From the NCBI GenBank assembly GCA_007124075.1, contig SLFV01000373.1:1-8531 (forward strand): DNA of 8,531 nucleotides. Reading direction: 5' to 3'. This DNA is from Roseimaritima sp. (GTDB taxonomy: Bacteria > Planctomycetota > Planctomycetia > Pirellulales > Pirellulaceae). Shown one piece after another: positions 1-5,351 of this stretch. Within the stretch, counting starts at the first letter, position 1, and each line of letters starts with the position of its first letter. The translations under genes and the position numbers were made by a program. Below the pieces are notes generated by a model. It was not told the origin of the DNA. It searched no databases and saw only the letters and a list, made by a program, of their open reading frames with translations.

Positions 1-1194
1 GTGGAGGTGGTACAACGCCGGGGCCTTACCGCCGTTTCGATCATGGACCGGCAGCAGTTTCAGCAATTTTTAGATCGGCCCGGTCTCTGGACTACCTGGG
101 GTTCCCGGATGCTGCTGGCGGAAGCAATTCCGAATTGTTTGCGGGCCCACTGGGATGTCCTGCAACGGCACTACCGGCCGGGCAACACCGTCTTAGTTGC
201 CCACCCGCTAGATCTGGCCTCGCGAGTTTTTCGGGACTGCAATCCGCAGGTCCCCCTTGCCAGCGTTCACCTAGCTCCCGCGACCCTACGAACGCCACGA
301 GAACCACCCAAACTGACCGCTTGGCCTCTCGAACCACGACGTCCGGTCGCCTTAATGAAGGCCTTGTACTGGCTGGCAGATCTTGCGGTTCTGGGGCCGA
401 TTGTTAGCAAACCCCTCAACCAATTTCGTCATCAGCTAGGGCTGCCCGCGATCCGGCGACCTTTGAATCACTGGTGGTATTCGCCAGATTTATTGTTGGC
501 GATGTTCCCGGAGTGGTTTGGCCCCCGAGCACGCGTTTTGCCATCGCAAACGCGTTGCGTCGGCTTTGCGTTGGACGATGGACCCGTTGATGCGACGCAG
601 GAGGAAACCCTGAACATGATTCGCCAACGGCTGCGCACTGCAAAAACGCCTGCAACCCCAGCGCATGCACCCCTGGTGATCACGGCAGGAACCGCACATC
701 GCCAGGCTAGACGTTTTTTTCGGTTGGCGATTGATGCGGCTGTGGATCTGGACTGGCCGACAATCCTCGTTTCGCCACAGCCCGACCAGATACCGACCGA
801 TCTGCCACCGCATTTTATCGCCAGTCAATACGTTTCCTTATCCGCATTGCTCCCAGAAGCTGGCGGAATCGTCCATCATGGTGGGGTAGGGACAACCGCA
901 GTCGCGCTCGCTTCAGGCTGCCCTCAATTGATAATCCCACGTGCTTTCGACCAGTTTGACAATTCTCGGAGGGTCAGCAGACTGAGCTGCGGGTTACAGA
1001 TCCGCCAAGCCCACCTGACCAGGAAAACGCTGCGTCATGGTTTGACTCGCTTGAAAGAAGACCCGGAAATCACGCGCGCTGCCAGGACAATAGCGACTCG
1101 TTTCCGATCCGATCGACATCCACCCGTGACTGCCGCGATGCAGGCAGCCGAGGCGATCGCGAAGCTTTTCCAAAATCGCGTGAAAGCATCGTGA
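1..1194 (+). CDS. GT-B glycosyltransferase, UGT/YjiC-like (5' end outside window)
   Basis: Predicted to transfer a sugar from a nucleotide-sugar donor to a small lipophilic or secondary-metabolite acceptor in the cytoplasm or at the inner membrane face; substrates cannot be told from sequence. The C-terminal half shows the GT1 donor-binding signature: an HHGGVGTTAVALASGCPQ-type motif at residues 292-309 (His292, His293, Gly294-295, Gly297, Thr298) and the following FDQFDN (Asp317-Gln318 region). Residues 225-232 (LVITAGTA) are the usual strand opening the C-terminal Rossmann domain. The middle (about 120-175, with HWWYSPDLLLAMFPEWF) matches the inter-domain part of bacterial UGT-like enzymes. 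Relatives are about 420-440 aa; here the N-terminal strand and Gly-rich GSxGD(V)HP loop are missing, so I estimate about 35-40 residues lie upstream. The GTG at position 1 is therefore an internal Val codon, not the start. The gene ends in TGA 12 nt before the convergent pyrophosphatase stop. Family is secure, substrate unknown. Confidence 0.88.
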   Translation: MEVVQRRGLTAVSIMDRQQFQQFLDRPGLWTTWGSRMLLAEAIPNCLRAHWDVLQRHYRPGNTVLVAHPLDLASRVFRDCNPQVPLASVHLAPATLRTPREPPKLTAWPLEPRRPVALMKALYWLADLAVLGPIVSKPLNQFRHQLGLPAIRRPLNHWWYSPDLLLAMFPEWFGPRARVLPSQTRCVGFALDDGPVDATQEETLNMIRQRLRTAKTPATPAHAPLVITAGTAHRQARRFFRLAIDAAVDLDWPTILVSPQPDQIPTDLPPHFIASQYVSLSALLPEAGGIVHHGGVGTTAVALASGCPQLIIPRAFDQFDNSRRVSRLSCGLQIRQAHLTRKTLRHGLTRLKEDPEITRAARTIATRFRSDRHPPVTAAMQAAEAIAKLFQNRVKAS

Positions 1195-1206
1195 ATCAAC
1201 AGGCGG

Positions 1207-2865
1207 TTAAGCGACCTCGGCTTCGGTTTCCAGCAAGCTGAGGAACAGCGGCAGAAGCTGTTTCTTTCGACTGACGATACTGTCCAGCTTGTACAGCTTT
1301 GCATCCAGTCGAGGATAGTTGATATCCTCCCACGATTTTGGCTCGTAGGACATCAGCAACAAACTGCCGTTGGATGCGATATCAGTGACCAGCAAGGCGG
1401 AAAAATCCAGTTTTCGTTCGGCGGCTAGATTCTCCAGAGCACGTGCAAGCTCATTTTTCCGATTCCAGAATAGATCAAATCCAATCTCCTCAATTTGAGA
1501 AATGGAAAACCGCAGACCACGTTCCTCGAATTCCTTACAGTCCTCTTGGACAACCTTGGAAGCGTCGCTAACCCGCAATGCCGACCCGGTTTCAAAGAAT
1601 TGGTTGGCAAAGGCTTCCAAATCAACGCGGCAATACTGTTCTAACCACGCGATGGCCTCTCGATCAGCTTCCGTAGTTGTCGGCGAACGGAGATAAAGCG
1701 TATCGGAGATCAGACCTGCCACCATACAAAGGGCAATGCCGGGTGGCGGTTCCACGCCCAGCGTTCGATAACGCTGCGCCACCAGCGTGCACGTGGAACC
1801 GACCGGTTCCATGATAAATCGAATAGGCTGGGCGGAACGTAGGCTGCCTCCCAGACGGTGGTGATCCAGAACCTCCAAAATTTCGGCGCATTCGGCTCCC
1901 TGGACCGCTTGCCCCAATTCGTTGTGGTCGACCAGGATCAGCCGAGGTTTGGGGGGTGAGACAAGATCCGATTTGGACAGAACCCCCAGGAGCGCGCCAT
2001 CATCGTCCAGCACAGGGAACATGGCTTGGACCACGCGCGAGACCTGCTGCCGAGCCTCTTCGATCGATTGTTTGCCCGACAGCGAGATGAAGTCTCGCTG
2101 GATCGCGGGGGCAATGCCTCGTGCGGATTTGATCCGCATTGTGGTCGTGGCGGTATCAAGCGGGCTGGCAACGACGGCGATGTCGTTGACTTTAGCGATT
2201 TGCAACAAACCGGGTGACAATTCAAACCCTCCGGTGACAACCAATCCGCGAACGTTACGTTCCAAGGCAGGCAACTGGATGGTGGGGCGGTCGCCACTGA
2301 CGACCAGTGTTTCCGAAGGCTCGAACTCCTGCAATCGTTCGGTAAACCGCTCGGCGCTCATGGCTCCGACCATCACATTAAAGGGCTGCCAGTGCTGTTC
2401 CCGGACAGGGTTCAGGTACCAACCGTCGATGGCTTTGCGGATTTTTTCCAAGCTTGTATTGACCCGCCGAGCGTGTTTGGGATTGTTTTCGTCGTCAAAA
2501 ACCAGCTCCAGGACGTTCAGAAGGCTAAGCGTTCCGGTCAAATGTCCCGCGTCGTCCAAGACGGGAATGCTGCGCAATTCATGAGTTTTCATACGCTGGT
2601 AAATCTCGTAAAAAACGTCGTCTTCGTGCGCGGTAACCACATGACGATGGCAGACGTCTTCCACCTCAGGACGGACGTCCATGATGATTCGCGGCGGATC
2701 GAGCTTGCATTGTTTGAGAGCAAATTCAGTACGGCGATTGGCGGGACCGCAGCAAGCGGCAACGGCATCTGGCTGGTAAGTCTGACGGAGCAAGTGGGCA
2801 TATGCCAACGCCGAACAGATCGCGTCGGTGTCGGGGTTGCGATGTCCAAAGACAAAGACGGTCAT
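1207..2865 (-). CDS. ppaC: Mn-dependent family II inorganic pyrophosphatase with CBS-DRTGG-CBS regulatory insert
   Basis: Hydrolyses cytoplasmic pyrophosphate to two phosphates, pulling biosynthetic reactions forward. The DHH-family catalytic motifs are all visible: HRNPDTD at 8-14 (His8, Asp12, Asp14), VDHNE at 312-316 (Asp313), DHH at 334-336, SDT at 387-389 (Asp388), and the C-terminal DHHA2 substrate motif SRKKQ at 532-536. At 552 aa it is much longer than plain family II enzymes (about 310 aa). The excess, roughly residues 65-305, sits between motif 1 and VDHNE and reads as CBS1 (about 72-125), DRTGG (about 160-245) and CBS2 (about 248-303). In characterised CBS-PPases this insert binds adenine nucleotides, inhibitory AMP/ADP and activating ATP or diadenosine polyphosphates; that is family knowledge, not shown here. 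CBS2 keeps the S-x-x-D ribose motif (Ser297, Asp300), whereas CBS1 has S-x-x-N (Ser114, Asn117). The ATG is the natural start because the HRNPDTD motif follows by a few residues; a weak purine-rich AAGAGAACGAAG precedes it. Gene appears monocistronic. Confidence 0.95.
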   Translation of the reverse strand: MTVFVFGHRNPDTDAICSALAYAHLLRQTYQPDAVAACCGPANRRTEFALKQCKLDPPRIIMDVRPEVEDVCHRHVVTAHEDDVFYEIYQRMKTHELRSIPVLDDAGHLTGTLSLLNVLELVFDDENNPKHARRVNTSLEKIRKAIDGWYLNPVREQHWQPFNVMVGAMSAERFTERLQEFEPSETLVVSGDRPTIQLPALERNVRGLVVTGGFELSPGLLQIAKVNDIAVVASPLDTATTTMRIKSARGIAPAIQRDFISLSGKQSIEEARQQVSRVVQAMFPVLDDDGALLGVLSKSDLVSPPKPRLILVDHNELGQAVQGAECAEILEVLDHHRLGGSLRSAQPIRFIMEPVGSTCTLVAQRYRTLGVEPPPGIALCMVAGLISDTLYLRSPTTTEADREAIAWLEQYCRVDLEAFANQFFETGSALRVSDASKVVQEDCKEFEERGLRFSISQIEEIGFDLFWNRKNELARALENLAAERKLDFSALLVTDIASNGSLLLMSYEPKSWEDINYPRLDAKLYKLDSIVSRKKQLLPLFLSLLETEAEVA

Positions 2866-2873
2866 CTTCGTTC

Positions 2874-2908
2874 TCTTGTAAAAGCTTGAGGGATGGAGGC
2901 CTACAAGA
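2874..2908 (-). promoter_or_regulatory. Possible leader hairpin upstream of ppaC
   Basis: A perfect 7-bp inverted repeat, TCTTGTA at 2874-2880 and TACAAGA at 2902-2908, with a 21-nt loop lies just upstream of the pyrophosphatase start (nearest edge 8 nt from the ATG). In the mRNA the start-proximal arm contains the purine-rich AAGA that would serve as the weak ribosome binding site, so the hairpin could mask it, or the repeat could be an operator. A 7-bp repeat this close can also arise by chance. Confidence 0.25.
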
Positions 2909-2923
2909 ATAGCGAACAGACGC

Positions 2924-3074
2924 TCCCTTAACGAGCAGCCACAATCAAGCTGCCATTGCCCAGCAGCAAGCCATCGCCTTCAGGCCGACTACGCATCCCA
3001 TCTGACTAAGCGGGTGGCCGGATGAACGGCAGGAGAACCATTGCGGCGACCATGTGATTCCTCGCGTTAAGGGA
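2924..3074. repeat. 10-nt inverted repeat with 131-nt spacer
   Basis: TCCCTTAACG at 2924-2933 and its exact reverse complement CGTTAAGGGA at 3065-3074 flank 131 nt of noncoding DNA. They could close the base of a structured RNA or be the worn ends of a small element. No flanking target duplication was found, so this is recorded only as an observed repeat. Confidence 0.3.
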
Positions 3075-3312
3075 TGAGTCATCCAGATGCGACACGGGCA
3101 GCAACGGTTGCGGCCGTCGATGCGAATCGGCTCAGGAATGCTGGTCAGGCGGGAACACGAGGTGAAATTCCCCGGAAGCGGTGAGACATTCCTCTCCCGA
3201 TGCCTGGAGTTGCAAGACTGCCTGCTGAGGAGCGAGCTGGACAACCGAGGTTCCAACAAATCGAAAATTTATTCCCGAAAAAGTCCTAAAGTGAGAAATA
3301 CCAAAAAAAACA

Positions 3313-3340
3313 TTGACGCTACGGGGAAGAATCTTATATT
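3313..3340 (+). promoter_or_regulatory. Sigma-70-like promoter for the DUF1559 gene
   Basis: A -35 box TTGACG (3313-3318, 5 of 6 to TTGACA) and a -10 box TATATT (3335-3340, 5 of 6 to TATAAT) are separated by 16 nt, downstream of an A-rich stretch (CCAAAAAAAA, 3301-3310) that could act as an UP-like flank. Transcription would start near 3346-3348, giving a leader of about 78 nt before the ATG at 3425. This is the best promoter match I found in the window. Confidence 0.6.
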
Positions 3341-3343
3341 AAC

Positions 3344-3370
3344 CGTTCGGGGCCTCATGCTCGGCCAACG
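3344..3370 (+). promoter_or_regulatory. Predicted 5'-leader hairpin of the DUF1559 transcript
   Basis: CGTT (3344-3347) pairs with AACG (3367-3370) and GGCC (3351-3354) pairs with GGCC (3363-3366), with CGG bulged out and an 8-nt loop TCATGCTC. An alternative stem, GGGGC (3349-3353) with GCCCC (3370-3374), is mutually exclusive with it. If transcription starts from the promoter just upstream, the hairpin sits at the extreme 5' end of the mRNA, where such structures often affect stability. The folding was judged by eye. Confidence 0.35.
3351..3364 (+). repeat. 14-nt leader element, copy 1
   Basis: GGCCTCATGCTCGG is identical to 8114-8127. This copy lies 60 nt upstream of the DUF1559 start, inside the predicted leader hairpin. 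Its CCTC can pair with the GAGG of the downstream ribosome binding site (3412-3415). Confidence 0.4.
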
Positions 3371-3410
3371 CCCCCTTGTCTGCGTTTTCTATTTTCTTGA
3401 ACTTTTCGAA

Positions 3411-3415
3411 AGAGG
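3411..3415 (+). promoter_or_regulatory. Ribosome binding site of the DUF1559 gene
   Basis: AGAGG, 9 nt before the ATG at 3425, is a good Shine-Dalgarno match and fixes this ATG as the start. It is one of only two clear ribosome binding sites in the window. Confidence 0.7.
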
Positions 3416-3424
3416 TCCTGGTAC

Positions 3425-4423
3425 ATGTATTCGCTTTTACGTTCGCAAAAGAAATCAGCGTTTACGTTGGTTGAATTGCTGGTGGTGATCGCCATCATCG
3501 GCGTTCTTGTTGGTCTGCTACTGCCTGCTGTTCAGGCCGCACGCGAAGCGGCTCGGAGGATGAGCTGCCAGAATCAGCTTAAGCAACTCAGCCTTGCGAT
3601 TCATAACTTCCACGACACCAATCGCCAGTTTCCGCGCGGTGTGGAAAATCAAGTGATTCCCAGGCCTGATCCTAGCCAACCATCACAGCCCAATTTCGTC
3701 GCGGGCACCAACTGGATTGTTTACTGCCTTCCCTTCTTCGAACAACAGCAGGTTTTCGAACTGTATGACTTCACAGTCGCCTTCAACCACGCAAACAATG
3801 CAATTATTGGCAACACCCTTGTGCAGAGTCTCTACTGCCCTTCGGGTCCGGGCCCAGATCGGTACACTGATCCCAACGGTGGGGGAGTGAACGGCAACAG
3901 AACGACGCATTACATCGGAGTCATGGGTCCCGCTGACGTTGTCAGTCCCGCCACATACATCTACGGTGGCCAAACTTTCAGTACTCCCGTGGGAGATCCC
4001 GCCGCAAATAGTGCTTGGTCTGTTGCGGGCATGCTGACGCAGTATCGCGATACCCCTGGGAGCGCGGGCAGCACGAGGCGTCGAGTTCGTTTTTCGGAGG
4101 TTATTGATGGAACTGCGAACACTTTGATGATTGGCGAGCGTTCCGTATTTTTGCCGGGCAACTTGAATGACTATCGCAGTTGGATTCGCGGTAATAATGG
4201 AGGGACCAGCGCTTCGAAAAACGTAACCTATCCAATCAACTCGACAAATTACAACGGCTCGAATAACTTTAACCACATCAGTTTTGGTAGCCAGCATCCA
4301 GGAGGCTGCCAATTCGGAATAGCCGACGGTTCAGTTCGATTCATTAGTGAAACAATAGAGATGGAGCTTTTGAAGTCGCTGGCTAGCATGTGGTTGCAAG
4401 AGGTAGCGCAACTGCCGAATTAG
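3425..4423 (+). CDS. DUF1559 prepilin-like protein (H-X9-DG type)
   Basis: A member of the large planctomycete DUF1559 family of secreted or envelope proteins with a type IV pilin-like N-terminus; molecular function is unknown. A short basic leader (1-12) precedes FTLVELLVVIAIIGVLVGLL (13-32), the class III signal plus hydrophobic helix. A prepilin peptidase would cut after Ala12 (Ala replaces the usual Gly at -1), leaving Phe13 first and Glu17 as the conserved Glu5 of pseudopilins. LLPAVQAAREAARRMSCQNQLKQ (32-54) is the family hallmark. Near the C-terminus, His291 followed by nine residues and Asp301-Gly302 gives the exact H-X9-DG motif. At 332 aa the length is normal and no frameshift is seen. 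The promoter, leader hairpin and strong ribosome binding site lie just upstream. The lipoprotein gene 126 nt downstream on the same strand is the usual partner. Likely exported through a type II secretion or pilus-type assembly route, by inference. Confidence 0.95.
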   Translation: MYSLLRSQKKSAFTLVELLVVIAIIGVLVGLLLPAVQAAREAARRMSCQNQLKQLSLAIHNFHDTNRQFPRGVENQVIPRPDPSQPSQPNFVAGTNWIVYCLPFFEQQQVFELYDFTVAFNHANNAIIGNTLVQSLYCPSGPGPDRYTDPNGGGVNGNRTTHYIGVMGPADVVSPATYIYGGQTFSTPVGDPAANSAWSVAGMLTQYRDTPGSAGSTRRRVRFSEVIDGTANTLMIGERSVFLPGNLNDYRSWIRGNNGGTSASKNVTYPINSTNYNGSNNFNHISFGSQHPGGCQFGIADGSVRFISETIEMELLKSLASMWLQEVAQLPN

Positions 4424-4445
4424 TTAGAAATTCCGGTGGTTTTTT
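4415..4445 (+). terminator. Weak intrinsic terminator candidate after the DUF1559 gene
   Basis: CCGAATT (4415-4421) pairs with AATTCCGG (4429-4436) with one bulged C and a 7-nt loop, followed three bases later by six T (4440-4445). The stem overlaps the stop codon and is AT-rich, so termination would be partial at best, allowing some readthrough into the lipoprotein gene. Confidence 0.3.
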
Positions 4446-4549
4446 CTCTGGCAAGCGAACGGGGGCCGACGTAGTTCGCTTTCCATACGGTCTGGCGTCG
4501 TTTAGTACTTTATTTTTTTCCAACTCGGGATCACAGAGCACGGTCAGTC

Positions 4550-5023
4550 ATGCAGATAACTTTGCGACGTAAAAGCATCAGATTCGGAATCCTTTTCACC
4601 CTCATTGCCGTGTTGCAATGCGGTTGCGGTAGTAAGGGAGACCGGGTGACCGGTACCGTTAGCTTCAAGGGAAGTCCCGTCCCACGCGGGAAGGTTTATT
4701 TCGCCCCGGACGTTTCGAAAGGTCATCAAGGGGCCGCCGGTTACGCTGACATCATTGATGGCGTCTACGACACGGCTTTGGAGGGTTCGCGAGGGATCGT
4801 TGCCGGACCGATGGTCGTGACCGTGGAGGGGATGGACCCCAACCCTGCCCCCGCTGCTTCGGGTGAGGGGGCGGAGGATGTCGTTTCGACACTTCTGTTT
4901 GCTGGATACAAAATGGAGGCGGATATCCCGCCGGGTGGCTTCAAGCTGGACATCGAGGTGCCAGATTCCGCCGCCGGTGTGCCGAAGTCCGAACCCGAGT
5001 CGGCTGGAATGGTGATTCCGTAG
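4550..5023 (+). CDS. Small lipoprotein, carboxypeptidase-regulatory/transthyretin-like (DUF1559 partner)
   Basis: A 157-aa exported protein of unknown function. The N-terminus is basic (RRK, 6-8) then hydrophobic (12-22) and ends in LQCGCGSK (22-29), a lipobox-like site where Cys24 or Cys26 could be lipidated; neither is a textbook lipobox. The mature part opens with VTGTVSFKGSPVPRGKVYFAPD (33-54), the G-x-V-x-(F/Y)-x-G-x-P-(V/L)-x-x-(G/A)-x-(V/I) pattern of carboxypeptidase-regulatory-like beta-sandwich domains. A second strand pair follows around 68-95 (GVYDTALEGSRGIVAGPMVVTVEG). The tail (about 97-109 and 139-153) is rich in Pro, Ala, Glu and Ser and is probably flexible. Such small lipoproteins sit next to DUF1559 genes again and again in planctomycetes, which suggests a joint envelope role. 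No clear Shine-Dalgarno or own promoter is visible, so it may be read from the promoter at 3313-3340. The start is favoured by the signal sequence. Confidence 0.85.
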   Translation: MQITLRRKSIRFGILFTLIAVLQCGCGSKGDRVTGTVSFKGSPVPRGKVYFAPDVSKGHQGAAGYADIIDGVYDTALEGSRGIVAGPMVVTVEGMDPNPAPAASGEGAEDVVSTLLFAGYKMEADIPPGGFKLDIEVPDSAAGVPKSEPESAGMVIP

Positions 5024-5351
5024 CGAAACGTTTTGCAGCGCAGGATAGGTCAGACTTTAGCGACCTCGATCAGCAGCGGGCCAGCAATTGCTGACATGTT
5101 GCCTTACTGGCCCTGGCGGATCTCTACCGGCGGTGCCGGCGCAACATCGTGGAGCGGTTCGATTTACAGGTCATTAGCAGCGGAAAAATTTCCCTGAAAC
5201 AATCCTTCTAAGCACACCCTCACCTGATGGGCCTGAAGAGGGACCATTGTTAATTGGGCGTTCCGAAGACCAAGACTCGAAATCCAGAAGCTATCGGGGT
5301 AAACTGGAAATGATCTTTTCGACTTTGCCTCTTTCCCCCGGTCCCTGAACG
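5024..5351. other. 328-nt intergenic region before the sulfatase gene
   Basis: No gene is supported. The stretch holds a 7-nt inverted repeat GGGCCAG (5078-5084) / CTGGCCC (5107-5113) that encloses a perfect 12-nt palindrome CAGCAATTGCTG (5082-5093). A stop-free plus-strand frame from about 5095 to 5211 reads ALLALADLYRRCRRNIVERF and onward but has no start codon and follows a TGA at 5092-5094; it could be a gene remnant or chance. No convincing promoter or ribosome binding site was found for the sulfatase gene. Confidence 0.5.
5078..5113. repeat. Nested inverted repeat and 12-nt palindrome
   Basis: GGGCCAG (5078-5084) and CTGGCCC (5107-5113) are exact reverse complements 22 nt apart, and CAGCAATTGCTG (5082-5093) is a perfect palindrome overlapping the left arm. 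There is no T-tract, so it does not look like an intrinsic terminator. It could be a stem-loop behind the lipoprotein gene or a protein-binding palindrome. Confidence 0.35.

Larger units (their letters stand above)
2866..3424. other. 559-nt divergent intergenic region between ppaC and the DUF1559 gene
   Basis: No coding sequence here is convincing. Two open frames (3259-2945 minus and 3087-3488 plus) have unlikely composition with runs of Cys, Arg and Trp, no recognisable domain, and one overlaps the start of the DUF1559 gene. The left part should hold the ppaC promoter, but I see only a weak -10-like TATTCT on the minus strand around 2909-2914 without a good -35 box. The right part (3290-3424) is clearly regulatory: AT-rich flank, promoter, hairpin and ribosome binding site for the DUF1559 gene. 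The middle (about 2920-3260) is unexplained. It is bounded by the 10-nt inverted repeat TCCCTTAACG (2924-2933) and CGTTAAGGGA (3065-3074). No tRNA-like or terminator-like structure was recognised. Confidence 0.6.

Noticed and set aside
1922..2584. 220-codon plus-strand frame opposite the pyrophosphatase
   Set aside because: Antisense to the CBS/DRTGG region of a secure gene; composition is typical of a shadow frame.
2945..3259. 104-codon minus-strand frame in the intergenic region
   Set aside because: Cys/Ser/Arg-rich, no ribosome binding site, no domain; indistinguishable from random.
3087..3488. 133-codon plus-strand frame in the intergenic region
   Set aside because: It runs through the predicted promoter and into the DUF1559 gene in another frame; the product is Arg/Lys/Trp-rich with no family resemblance.
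3683..4312. 209-codon minus-strand frame opposite the DUF1559 gene
   Set aside because: Antisense to a well-supported gene, with no domain or start signal.
5023..5036. GCGAAACGTTTTGC after the lipoprotein stop as a terminator
   Set aside because: The palindrome has no loop and no T-tract, so it cannot form an intrinsic terminator.
5150..5175. GGTTCGATTT, resembling a tRNA T-loop
   Set aside because: No matching acceptor stem, anticodon arm or D arm around it, so not a tRNA.
5096..5197. 33-codon small frame starting at ATG 5096
   Set aside because: No ribosome binding site, Trp/Gly/Ser-rich product without a signal or domain; no basis to call it a gene.
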